DNA from: Abiotrophia sp965245735 | GTDB taxonomy: Bacteria; Bacillota; Bacilli; Lactobacillales; Aerococcaceae | DNA: 64,000 bases | Assembly: GCA_965245735.1 (NCBI GenBank) | Contig: CBDFAX010000004.1 | Coordinates: 1-64,000 of the forward strand | Direction: 5' to 3' | Shown here: piece by piece, positions 54,665-62,969 of the stretch | How the letters are laid out: the number at the start of each line of letters is the position of its first letter | Position numbering within the stretch: the stretch's first letter is position 1 | Program-made: the position numbers and the translations under genes | Notes under the pieces: model-generated | The model's database searches: none | What the model was told of the DNA's origin: nothing | What the model saw: the letters and a program-made list of their open reading frames with translations, nothing else

Positions 54665-54817
54665 CTTTTATCACAGGCAAGCCAAGCACAACTTGTGTCT
54701 GATAGAGCACGTAAATTTGCTGGCTCATACCCTATCTATCAATAGATAGATTGATAGATAGGGTGCAGATGCAACTAGAGGAGACCATGCTAAAGACAGA
54801 TTTTGCTTATGGCATGA

Positions 54818-54847
54818 TTGGAAATTTCCGGCCAAATAGGGTAAAAT
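54818..54847 (+). promoter_or_regulatory. Promoter of the O-antigen-ligase-like gene
   Basis: TTGGAA (54818-54823), 18 bases and TAAAAT (54842-54847). Confidence 0.5.
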
Positions 54848-54889
54848 AAGAAGGTAATAATTGACCCTGATCAACGAGGAGTAGCTTAT

Positions 54890-56122
54890 ATGGAAACTAC
54901 TGAAAGCAAGCAGGCGACAAGACTCACCTTGCGTGATTTTATGTCCCAGCCTGCACTCATTATGATTTTTGTAAGTATCTTAATTCTTTTTCCTTTTTAT
55001 ATTAGTGTACCAGCGGCTGTTTTGGCCGTGAGTATGATTTTTTGGAAGTACCGGCGACGTTTATGGAAGATTGCCCTAGGAACGGGCTGGTTCGGCGCGG
55101 GCGCGATTTTTAGCTTTATAATAGCCTTCGCCAACCGCAACCAGTACGGCATCTGGGCAGCCATTGGCTTTATCCTGGTTTGGACCTTTTTCCGGATATA
55201 TCGCAATTTTGTAACGCCTGACCTACTGATAAAAATGCTCAATATTATTGGCTTAGGAAGCATTGGGACTAGCCTCTATGCTATTTATCAGTACCTAGTT
55301 TTTATTGCCAGTCATGGTTTCCCACTAGATTATATTGTGCGGGATCCTAATCCTAAGCATCGGGCTATGTCCACCCTCTTTAATGCCAACTATTATGGGC
55401 TCTTCTGTATTTTTGCCCTCTTGGTGGGGGCCTACCTCTTTGTCAAGGCGGGCACTAAGAAGGCCAAGGTCTGGTATGGTCTCAGCATGGTCTTGAATGT
55501 GGTCGGCATCTTGCTGACAGCCTCCCGCATGGCCCTGCCGGCCCTGGTAGTGGGAACCATCACCTTTGTTTTCTTCATTAACCGTCGCCTGGTCCTGTGG
55601 CTAGGTGGGGTTGGCTTAGCAGGGACCTGTCTGGTTTTCTTCTTCCCGGAACTCCTGGCGCGCTTTACCTCGGCTTCCTTCTCTCATAGCTTAGAAGAGC
55701 GGGAAATGATTTGGCGGGCGGCCTGGGGCATCTTCACTGATTATCCTTTAACAGGGCGGGGACCTATGTCCTACTTCAGTTTCTTCTATCTCTATGGTGG
55801 TAAGGGACAACCTCACGCCCATCAGATTTTCTTAGAGTTCCTCTCTTCTTATGGTCTCTATGGGACGGCAATCTACTTGATTGGGACGGTTGGCTACTTC
55901 CGTGAACGGGTGGCCCTCTGGTTCAAACCAGAAGTTCAAGCTGAGATTGGGCTAGTGACCGCCATGATTGTCACCGTCTTGGTCCATGGCCTCAGTGACG
56001 TTGCGGTTATGTGGTTACAGACTGGCTATATCTTCCTTTTCATTGTGACTTGTCCAGTGGCAGTTTGGCAAGCCTTAGCTTCCTATCGCTCAGAAGACGG
56101 CTATTTAAAAATTAAATCATAA
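54890..56122 (+). CDS. O-antigen ligase/polymerase-like membrane protein (Wzy_C family)
   Basis: The 410-residue polytopic protein has about ten hydrophobic segments. The central periplasmic-type loop carries the family motif HAHQIFLEFLSSYGLYG, and an earlier conserved TASRMALPAL. Such proteins ligate or polymerise lipid-linked saccharides, or link glycans to other acceptors, on the outer membrane face. GAGGAG precedes the ATG. It is a lone gene; the sugar transferase cluster at 8365 is distant, and a functional link is speculative. Confidence 0.85.
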   Translation: METTESKQATRLTLRDFMSQPALIMIFVSILILFPFYISVPAAVLAVSMIFWKYRRRLWKIALGTGWFGAGAIFSFIIAFANRNQYGIWAAIGFILVWTFFRIYRNFVTPDLLIKMLNIIGLGSIGTSLYAIYQYLVFIASHGFPLDYIVRDPNPKHRAMSTLFNANYYGLFCIFALLVGAYLFVKAGTKKAKVWYGLSMVLNVVGILLTASRMALPALVVGTITFVFFINRRLVLWLGGVGLAGTCLVFFFPELLARFTSASFSHSLEEREMIWRAAWGIFTDYPLTGRGPMSYFSFFYLYGGKGQPHAHQIFLEFLSSYGLYGTAIYLIGTVGYFRERVALWFKPEVQAEIGLVTAMIVTVLVHGLSDVAVMWLQTGYIFLFIVTCPVAVWQALASYRSEDGYLKIKS

Positions 56123-56127
56123 GTTTC

Positions 56128-56157
56128 AAAAAGCAAGTGCCTATCGCTTGCTTTTTT
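56128..56157 (+). terminator. Terminator after the Wzy_C-family gene
   Basis: A 12-bp stem (56128-56139 with 56145-56156, one G-U pair), a 5-nt loop and a T run. Confidence 0.88.
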
Positions 56158-56186
56158 GACTATTTTAGACTATTATAAAAGAGTGG

Positions 56187-56213
56187 TTAGCACTTGAAGT
56201 GTTTGAGTGCTAA
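56187..56213 (+). promoter_or_regulatory. CIRCE operator of groES-groEL
   Basis: TTAGCACTT-N9-GAGTGCTAA matches CIRCE with one mismatched base. HrcA repression is expected; hrcA itself is outside the window. Confidence 0.95.
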
Positions 56214-56239
56214 GTTTCAGAATGAATGGAGGAAATCCC

Positions 56240-56506
56240 ATGTTAAAACCATTAGGCAAACGACTGGTAATTGAAGTAGCCCCAGCAGAAGAAAAAAGCG
56301 TAGGAGGCTTGATTTTATCTAGTGCCGCCCAAGAAAAACAAGAGACCGGGACGGTCCTAGCAGTCAGCAAGGAAGTAGCAAGCGCTGGCGAAGTAGCAGT
56401 CGGCGACCGCGTTGTCTTTGAATCTTATGCGGGCGTGACCGTTAAGCAAGACGGCCAAGAATATTTAGTAATTGAATTAGACCATGTCTTGGCAGTTTTA
56501 GGCTAA
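56240..56506 (+). CDS. groES: Co-chaperonin GroES
   Basis: The 88-residue GroES begins MLKPLGKRLVIEVAP and has the mobile loop (EEKSVGGLILSSAA) and the core VGDRVVFESYAG. It caps GroEL during folding in the cytoplasm. The ATG at 56240 has GGAGGAAA upstream; the longer frame from 56207 overlaps the CIRCE element and is rejected. It is transcribed with groEL. Confidence 0.97.
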   Translation: MLKPLGKRLVIEVAPAEEKSVGGLILSSAAQEKQETGTVLAVSKEVASAGEVAVGDRVVFESYAGVTVKQDGQEYLVIELDHVLAVLG

Positions 56507-56541
56507 GCACAAGGCAGAGAATAGAAAAGGAGTGACTCTTG

Positions 56542-58161
56542 ATGGCAAAAGAATTGAAATTCTCAGAAGACGCTCGCGCAGCTCTCTTGCGCGGGGTAGA
56601 TATTTTAGCAAACACAGTGAAAACAACCTTAGGACCTAAGGGCCGTAATGTGGTCTTAGACAAGACCTTTGGCTCCCCTTTGATTACTAATGATGGGGTA
56701 ACCATCGCACGTGAAATCGAATTAGAAGATCGCTTCGAAAACATGGGGGCGCAATTGGTGCTGGAAGTAGCTAGCAAGACCAATGATGTAGCGGGTGATG
56801 GGACCACGACTGCAACTGTCTTGACCCAAGCCATTGCTAATGAAGGGATGAAGAACGTGACGGCTGGGGCTAACCCAGTTGGTATCCGTCGCGGGATTGA
56901 CAAGGCTACTAAGGCAGCAGTTGAAGCTTTGCAGGCCTTATCTCAACCAGTTTTATCCAAAGAAGCCATTGCCCAAGTAGCCGCAGTCTCTTCTGGCGAC
57001 CCAGCCATTGGTGACTTGATTGCGGACGCTATGGAACGTGTCGGCAACGACGGTGTAATCACCATTGAAGAATCTAAGTCTATCGAGACGGAATTATCAG
57101 TAGTCGAAGGCATGCAATTTGATCGGGGTTATCTCTCTCAATACATGGTAACCGATAATGAGAAGATGGTTGCTGAATTGGAAAATCCTGTGATCTTCGT
57201 GACCGACCGCAAGATTACCAACATTCAAGATGTTTTACCACTCTTGGAAGGCATTATGCAATCTGGTCGTCCGCTCCTTATTATTGCGGAAGATGTAGAC
57301 GGTGAAGCCTTGCCAACCTTAGTCCTTAACAAGTTGCGTGGGACCTTGAACGTGGTGGCCGTTAAGGCGCCTGGTTTTGGGGACCGTCGTAAGGCTATGT
57401 TGGAAGACATCGCAGTCTTGACTGGGGCAACCGTTGTCTCAGAAGAATTAGGTTTTGAACTTAAGGATGCGACCGTAGAACACCTAGGTCATGCCGGTAA
57501 AGTAACGGTAACTAAGGACTCTACCACTATCGTAGAAGGGGCAGGCAACAAGCAAGCCATCGCCGACCGTATTGCGGTTATTCGCGCCCAAGCTGAAGAA
57601 AGCACCTCAAGCTTCGACAAGGAAAAACTCCAAGAACGTTTAGCTAAATTGTCAGGTGGGGTAGCCGTTATTAAAGTAGGGGCAGCCACTGAAACTGAGC
57701 AAAAAGAACGCAAACTCCGCATCGAAGACGCCCTCAACGCGACCCGTGCGGCCGTGGAAGAAGGGATCGTGCCTGGTGGGGGTACTGCCTTGGTTAACGT
57801 TCAAGAAATCGTGGCAGCAGTTGAAGCTGAAGGCGACGAAGCAACTGGGGTTAAGATTGTAGCTCGTGCTTTGGAAGAACCAGTTCGTCAGATTGCAGCT
57901 AACGCTGGTAAGGAAGGCTCTGTCATTGTTGACACCCTCCGTCGCTCTGAAAAAGGTGTAGGTTATAACGCCGCAACAGATGTATTTGAGAACATGATTG
58001 AAGCAGGGATTGTGGATCCAACTAAGGTAACCCGCTCTGCCCTTCAAAATGCAGCCTCTGTAGCAGCCTTGCTCTTAACGACAGAAGCCGTTGTAGCGGA
58101 CATTCCAAAAGAAAGCCCTGATATGCCAGCCGGAATGGGCGGCATGCCAGGTATGATGTAA
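56542..58161 (+). CDS. groEL: Chaperonin GroEL
   Basis: The 539-residue chaperonin has TLGPKGRNVVLDK, the GDGTTTATVL ATP site and the GGMPGMM tail. It is the normal length for bacterial GroEL. It folds proteins in the cytoplasm with GroES. The ATG at 56542 follows AAAAGGAG. Expression is controlled by CIRCE upstream of groES. Confidence 0.98.
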   Translation: MAKELKFSEDARAALLRGVDILANTVKTTLGPKGRNVVLDKTFGSPLITNDGVTIAREIELEDRFENMGAQLVLEVASKTNDVAGDGTTTATVLTQAIANEGMKNVTAGANPVGIRRGIDKATKAAVEALQALSQPVLSKEAIAQVAAVSSGDPAIGDLIADAMERVGNDGVITIEESKSIETELSVVEGMQFDRGYLSQYMVTDNEKMVAELENPVIFVTDRKITNIQDVLPLLEGIMQSGRPLLIIAEDVDGEALPTLVLNKLRGTLNVVAVKAPGFGDRRKAMLEDIAVLTGATVVSEELGFELKDATVEHLGHAGKVTVTKDSTTIVEGAGNKQAIADRIAVIRAQAEESTSSFDKEKLQERLAKLSGGVAVIKVGAATETEQKERKLRIEDALNATRAAVEEGIVPGGGTALVNVQEIVAAVEAEGDEATGVKIVARALEEPVRQIAANAGKEGSVIVDTLRRSEKGVGYNAATDVFENMIEAGIVDPTKVTRSALQNAASVAALLLTTEAVVADIPKESPDMPAGMGGMPGMM

Positions 58162-58169
58162 TAAAAGTT

Positions 58170-58196
58170 GGCTGAGACCAGGTTCTCAGCCTTTTT
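58170..58196 (+). terminator. Terminator after groEL
   Basis: An 8-bp stem (58170-58177 with 58184-58191), a 6-nt loop and a T run. Confidence 0.88.
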
Positions 58197-58257
58197 GTTA
58201 TATAAAAGGAAGAGGGTGTGCTAGACTGAAGATAACAAGTGTGGAGGAGGGATTTTG

Positions 58258-58950
58258 ATGACCTTAGTGCAGGCTTCATTTTTGGCAGGCCTTTTTGGGG
58301 CCCTGGCCTGGTTAGTGGGCGATCTATTATTAGTAGGTTTTGCGCCGGTGAAGGAAGAAGACTTAGCCCGCTACCAAGCAGGGCGCTTGACCAATTTACG
58401 CCTGGCTCTTTATATGAAATCAGGGGCAGACCGTCGTTTGCGCTGGGGTGTTTGGCTGGCTCAATTTTCTATTTGGCTACCACTTCTAAGTCTCTATGGC
58501 CTCTGGCAAATGGCCCAACCAGTAAGTAGCTTGGCCTGGGCCGGTCTGCTCTGCCTCCTGATTGGCTTCAGCCTGTCCCCTTTGGCTCATGGCGCCTTCT
58601 ATATAATAGCCATTATAGGTAAGGCTTATTGTCAGGATTACGAAGAAGCGGGCAAGGCCAATAAATTTTTGGTAGAAGCGCTTAATCAGGCCAATCACTT
58701 ACTCAATGTGACCTGGCTGTCGGCCCTTGTAATAACCTACTTGGGTTGGGCTCTGTATGGCCTGGCCATTGTGACCGGTCAGACCCAGTGGCCGACTTAC
58801 TTTCTATTAGCCACCCCGCTGGTGACCACACCAATCTGGCTGGGCCTTAGCCATTATGTCATCCGCCGGTGGACGCCCCTCTTTAATGGCGCTGCCCTTA
58901 ACTTAGCCTGGCTTAGTTTTTATGTTCTGGCTCTCTGGCTACTCACTTAA
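58258..58950 (+). CDS. Multi-helix membrane protein of unknown function
   Basis: The 230-residue protein has about six hydrophobic segments and short charged loops. The segment GVWLAQFSIWLPLLSLYGLW and a final segment rich in Leu and Trp are typical of integral membrane proteins. No transporter or enzyme motif is visible. AGGAGGG precedes the ATG at 58258. Function unknown. Confidence 0.78.
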   Translation: MTLVQASFLAGLFGALAWLVGDLLLVGFAPVKEEDLARYQAGRLTNLRLALYMKSGADRRLRWGVWLAQFSIWLPLLSLYGLWQMAQPVSSLAWAGLLCLLIGFSLSPLAHGAFYIIAIIGKAYCQDYEEAGKANKFLVEALNQANHLLNVTWLSALVITYLGWALYGLAIVTGQTQWPTYFLLATPLVTTPIWLGLSHYVIRRWTPLFNGAALNLAWLSFYVLALWLLT

Positions 58951-58963
58951 AATCATGGCATGC

Positions 58964-58994
58964 AAAAAGGACTGAGCTTAGGCTCAGTCCTTTT
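58964..58994. terminator. Bidirectional terminator between the membrane protein gene and uvrC
   Basis: A 9-bp stem (58969-58977 with 58982-58990) with A's and T's on the two sides; the uvrC stop codon lies in the T run. Confidence 0.88.
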
Positions 58995-60807
58995 ATTTAC
59001 TTAGATAGGCAATAATCCGTTCAGCCAATTCAGCCCCAACACCAAGCTTGGCGTAGTCCTCGATGGAGGCTTCTTTCATAGCTTTGAGGGACTTGAAGTG
59101 CTTGAGCAATTTGGTGCGGGTTACCTTACCCACGCCAGGAATGGCGTCTAACTTAGAAGCGAATTGTTGCTTGCTCCGTACTTGACGATGGTAGGAAATG
59201 GCGTAACGGTGAACTTCCTCTTGGATTCGTTGGATATAGTGGAAGACAGGCGACTGGCGGTCTAGCTCTACCACTTCCTCACTATAACCATTCATGAGGG
59301 AAGCGGTCCGGTGTTTGTCGTCTTTGACCATGCCGGCGACAGGAATAGAGAGGCCTAGTTCCTCTTCAATCACCTGGCGGGCTGCCCGGACCTGGACCTT
59401 GCCCCCGTCCATCAAAATCAGATTGGGCAGGGGTTGTTCCTCACGCAGTAAGCGCGAATAACGACGGCGAATGACCTCTTGGGTGTGGGCAAATTCATTG
59501 GTTTGGTTAGACTCCTTGATTTTGAACTTGCGGTAACTCTTGCGGTCTGGTTTGCCTTCTTTGTAAACTACCATACCGGATACTAGGCCAGTCCCCGAAA
59601 TGTTGGAGTGGTCGAAGGCTTCGATATGATAGGCCAGAGGGATGCCCAAGGCAGCCGCCAGGTCTTCGCTGACGCCACGGGTCTGTTGAGCTTGGATGTC
59701 CAAGAGGTTGAGGCGCTCGTTGAGAGCCAGCTGGCTGTTCTTAGCGCAAAGGTCCAACATGGACTTTTTCTTGCCTCGCTGTGGCGTACTGATAGGGACT
59801 GAAATCACTTGCGATAACAAGTCCTTGTCTACATCCTCAGGGACCAAGATAGCTTTAGGAAGTAAGTGGTTTTCTTCCTGATAGAAGCGGGCGATAAAGG
59901 TCGTCAACTCCTCATCAGGATCCGTATAAGCTGGGTAAATGGCGGCCTCACGTTTGAGAATACTACCTTGTCTGAGCATGAAGACCTGGATAGAAATCCA
60001 ACCCCGTTGGAAGTCATAGGCGAAGACGTCTGTATTGTCGTAGTCCTGGCTCATGATAATCTGACGCTCGATAGTGGTCTCAATGTATTGGAGTTGGTCC
60101 CGGTAATCGGCGGCCTGTTCGAAGTCCAGGCGCTCGGCGGCGGCCTGCATCTTGTCCTTGAGCTGAGTCATAATGGGTTGAATATCACCGTTGAAGAATT
60201 GCTTAATCTTCTGAATCTGTTGCTGGTACATGTCCTTGGTGATTTCATGGTCACAAGGGCCAATGCACTGACCTAGATGATAATAGAAGCAAGCCCGTTT
60301 CTCATTTTTGCCGCAACGACGTAGGGGATAGACCCGATGCAAGAGTTGTTGGGTCTGGGTGGCCGCTCCTACATTAGGGAAGGGGCCAAAATAGAGACCG
60401 CCGTCCTTGGTCACATTCGATGTGATGATGAGCTGGGGATGACGCTCCTTGGTGATTTTAAGGTAGGGATACATGGTCCCTTCCTTGAGTCGAATATTAA
60501 AAGGAGGCTTATACTGCTGAATCAGATTGATTTCCAGCAAAAGTGCTTCCTTATTACTATTGGTGATGATGGTCTCGAAGTGGTCGATTTCGGACACTAA
60601 TTTGGTAGTTTTGGTATCGTGGGCGCCACGGAAATAGGAGCGCACCCGGTTTTTAAGGTTCTTGGCCTTGCCGACATAGAGAATCTGATCGGCTGCATCT
60701 TTCATGAGATAGCAACCGGGTAAATCTGGCAAGAGCTTGAGCTTGGCTTCAATCCGTTCTTGAACCTTGGCCCGTTCTTGGGCAGTCTGGGATTGGGCAT
60801 CCGTCAT
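58993..60807 (-). CDS. uvrC: Excinuclease ABC subunit C
   Basis: The 604-residue UvrC has an N-terminal GIY-YIG nuclease (PGCYLMKD, YVGKAKNLKNRV), a UVR/coiled-coil motif (LDFEQAADYRDQL), an RNase H-like endonuclease domain (AFDHSNISGTGLVSGMV) and C-terminal helix-hairpin-helix repeats (IPGVGKVTRTKLLKHF). It makes both incisions in nucleotide excision repair. AAGGAGG is eight bases before the ATG. Confidence 0.97.
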   Translation of the reverse strand: MTDAQSQTAQERAKVQERIEAKLKLLPDLPGCYLMKDAADQILYVGKAKNLKNRVRSYFRGAHDTKTTKLVSEIDHFETIITNSNKEALLLEINLIQQYKPPFNIRLKEGTMYPYLKITKERHPQLIITSNVTKDGGLYFGPFPNVGAATQTQQLLHRVYPLRRCGKNEKRACFYYHLGQCIGPCDHEITKDMYQQQIQKIKQFFNGDIQPIMTQLKDKMQAAAERLDFEQAADYRDQLQYIETTIERQIIMSQDYDNTDVFAYDFQRGWISIQVFMLRQGSILKREAAIYPAYTDPDEELTTFIARFYQEENHLLPKAILVPEDVDKDLLSQVISVPISTPQRGKKKSMLDLCAKNSQLALNERLNLLDIQAQQTRGVSEDLAAALGIPLAYHIEAFDHSNISGTGLVSGMVVYKEGKPDRKSYRKFKIKESNQTNEFAHTQEVIRRRYSRLLREEQPLPNLILMDGGKVQVRAARQVIEEELGLSIPVAGMVKDDKHRTASLMNGYSEEVVELDRQSPVFHYIQRIQEEVHRYAISYHRQVRSKQQFASKLDAIPGVGKVTRTKLLKHFKSLKAMKEASIEDYAKLGVGAELAERIIAYLSK

Positions 60808-60859
60808 GGGGGTCCTCCTTCCTTTAATCTAGGGGCAGGGAGCCCCGTCTACTCTACAC

Positions 60860-60888
60860 ATTATACGCGTTTTTAGGACTTGGGACAA
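60860..60888 (-). promoter_or_regulatory. Promoter of uvrC
   Basis: On the minus strand TTGTCC (complement of 60883-60888), 17 bases and TATAAT (complement of 60860-60865). A short dyad (GGACA-AA-TGTCC, 60883-60894) overlaps the -35. Confidence 0.7.
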
Positions 60889-60934
60889 ATGTCCTGTTCA
60901 AATCTTAAGAAAGGGTAAATCTCAGTCATCAAGA

Positions 60935-60963
60935 TTGAAATCTCTGTCAGAATTGCCTAAGAT
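60935..60963 (+). promoter_or_regulatory. Promoter of the CAP-domain gene
   Basis: TTGAAA (60935-60940), 17 bases and TAAGAT (60958-60963). Confidence 0.65.
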
Positions 60964-60984
60964 GGTAGAAGAAGGAGACTGACC

Positions 60985-61755
60985 ATGAAAAAACGATCTA
61001 CGACCCCTTTGAAGTTAGCGGCGATTATTGTCGTCCTCTGCTTGGCCCTCTTTGCCAGACGGGATATGATTCAGGCTGTCTGGCAGGATAATAGCCTCAG
61101 CCGCCCGCAAGCCATGCTGACTATCGCCCAAAAATTATTGAATATTCCACAAAATAAGCCTCAGGATAATCAGTCCCATGTCATTCAATCCGGGACCAAC
61201 CAAGAACCACATCAAGTAGCAGCTAATGTTGCGACTAGCCCTATTTACCAAAAGGCCGCCCGCACAGCCCAAACCTTCAATCAGGGTTTGGATTTGACTA
61301 GTCTAAACCAGGTCTTTGTCAATCAAGTCAACCAACATCGTAGCCAAGTTGGTTGGCCGGAGATTAAGGTCGGCCATCAGTTAGCTGCAGGGAGTCAAAC
61401 TCGGGTTCGTCAATTATCTGATTACTATTACTTGAGTAGCCGGACCTTAGATGGGCAAGATTTCCGGACGGCGCATCCAACTATTGAGGATGCTAATTCC
61501 AGATTAGGGGAATCTACCTTTGAGCTCTACATTGCAGCAGATGATGTCCACCTAGATACTTGGCGCCAGCACCCTGACATCCTGGCTGACTACCTCTATA
61601 AGGCCTTTGCCAAAATGGAAGGCCAGGAGACAAGCGCCTATATTGCTAGTCAATATGTGACCCTCTACGCTCAGCCTAGCGACCAATTAGTTGGCGATGT
61701 GGCCTACGTGCGTTTAGTGGCAGTTGTCACCTCCGATACGCTGGCCAGTCCTTAA
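60985..61755 (+). CDS. CAP-domain protein, membrane anchored
   Basis: The 256-residue protein has an N-terminal hydrophobic anchor (about residues 9-25), a Gln/Asn-rich linker and a C-terminal CAP/SCP-like domain (VNQHRSQVGWPEIKVGHQLAAGSQTR, about 120-256). The conserved HTNxG/ENI motifs are degenerate (RTAHPT, GESTFEL). CAP proteins are secreted with varied or unknown roles. AAGGAG precedes the ATG. It is followed by the hydrolase gene. Confidence 0.75.
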   Translation: MKKRSTTPLKLAAIIVVLCLALFARRDMIQAVWQDNSLSRPQAMLTIAQKLLNIPQNKPQDNQSHVIQSGTNQEPHQVAANVATSPIYQKAARTAQTFNQGLDLTSLNQVFVNQVNQHRSQVGWPEIKVGHQLAAGSQTRVRQLSDYYYLSSRTLDGQDFRTAHPTIEDANSRLGESTFELYIAADDVHLDTWRQHPDILADYLYKAFAKMEGQETSAYIASQYVTLYAQPSDQLVGDVAYVRLVAVVTSDTLASP

Positions 61756-61777
61756 TTCAACTTAAAGGAGCCCCACC

Positions 61778-62929
61778 ATGACCTCACCTTATGCTTATCT
61801 ATTGCCCGGTCTAGTCGGCCTGGGGCTAGCGACTTGGACCTATGGCCAGGTCTACCAGCGTCGACATGGCCTCAAGCCAAGTAATGACCGCGAGCAAGTC
61901 TTCGACGTCACCCGCTGGCAGGCTCAAGCTAGCACTCAGCATGCTTGGTTATCGCAAGACCGGTTCGACCAGGAAATGACAGACTGGGTGCAGCCTTATT
62001 TGGCACAACATGGTCAGTCAGAGACGATTACCTTAGAAGATGGTCAGACCTTAGCCTTTGATTTCTATCCTCATGCTGAGGCCCAGGCTACTCTCCTGAT
62101 CATCCATGGCCTCAATGAGTTCAAGGAAAAATTTCGGGAGTTAACCTACTACTGGCACCAAGAAGCCTGCCAGGTTATTGCAGTAGACCTAAGAGGGCAT
62201 GGCGCCAGTGGTCCTTATGGTCCCAAGTCCAGCATCCATAGCCTGCGTTTTGATCAATACGCTGAAGACCTGGCTAGACTCTTGGACTATTTAGGCAAGC
62301 AAGGAAAAATCCAAGGTCCCTTAGTCCTATTCGGCCACTCCATGGGTGGAGCGGTCGCGACTCGCCTATGCCAACTCTATCCCGGCTTGGCTCAGGGCCT
62401 TATTCTTTCCTCGCCCATGCTGGCAATCGATACGGGCAGGATTCCTTTTGCCTATGCTCATCTATTAAGTCGAGTAGTTAGCGCTTTAGGTGGTGGCAAA
62501 GCTTATGCTCCACGTCAGGGGGGCTTTGATCCTGAACGTCATAGCCAGTATCCCCGCCAGAATCGCTGGACAACTCAATATGAACGTGGCCATTATTTCC
62601 ATCATTGGCATCTAGCCAACCATCCGATCCCTAGCTGGGGCGCTACTTGGTCTTGGTTAGCAACTAGTCTAGCTAGCTCGCGCAATATTTTGTCTGGCCA
62701 AGGCCTTGACCAGCTTACTTTGCCAGTCCTAGTCTGGCGAGCGGAGCTCGATGACCATGTTTTAGCTAGTGGCATTCATGGCTTGACATCGAGCTTGGCT
62801 CAAGCCCAAGCTTACTGTGTGCCGGGGCGTAAGCATGAATTGTATTTGGAGGATGATGCCTTCATACAAGCATATGTCACCTGCATTCGTCATTTTATTG
62901 CCAGTCTTGCGCCAGCAAGCGACCATTGA
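61778..62929 (+). CDS. Alpha/beta hydrolase (lysophospholipase/monoacylglycerol lipase-like)
   Basis: The 383-residue protein has an N-terminal hydrophobic segment (about residues 5-22), then a Hydrolase_4-type fold: LIIHGLNEF (oxyanion region), the nucleophile elbow GHSMGG, an Asp in WRAELDDHV and a His in PGRKHELYLE. It probably hydrolyses lipid esters near the membrane. AAAGGAG precedes the ATG. Specific substrate unknown. Confidence 0.88.
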   Translation: MTSPYAYLLPGLVGLGLATWTYGQVYQRRHGLKPSNDREQVFDVTRWQAQASTQHAWLSQDRFDQEMTDWVQPYLAQHGQSETITLEDGQTLAFDFYPHAEAQATLLIIHGLNEFKEKFRELTYYWHQEACQVIAVDLRGHGASGPYGPKSSIHSLRFDQYAEDLARLLDYLGKQGKIQGPLVLFGHSMGGAVATRLCQLYPGLAQGLILSSPMLAIDTGRIPFAYAHLLSRVVSALGGGKAYAPRQGGFDPERHSQYPRQNRWTTQYERGHYFHHWHLANHPIPSWGATWSWLATSLASSRNILSGQGLDQLTLPVLVWRAELDDHVLASGIHGLTSSLAQAQAYCVPGRKHELYLEDDAFIQAYVTCIRHFIASLAPASDH

Positions 62930-62969
62930 TTTAATCCTTCGTTGAATTTTGAACTAAAGGGAGTTACTT

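Larger units (their letters stand above)
54590..54889. other. 300-base gap with a 36-bp inverted repeat
   Basis: After the thrS terminator the gap holds a perfect 14-bp inverted repeat with an 8-base loop (54729-54742 with 54751-54764), built from TAGATAG units and without a following T run. It also holds the next gene's promoter. A 20-codon frame at 54787-54849 has a ribosome site too close to its ATG and overlaps the promoter, so I do not call it. Confidence 0.6.

Noticed and set aside
54787..54849. 20-codon open frame
   Set aside because: Its ribosome site is only three or four bases from the ATG and the frame covers the likely promoter of the next gene.
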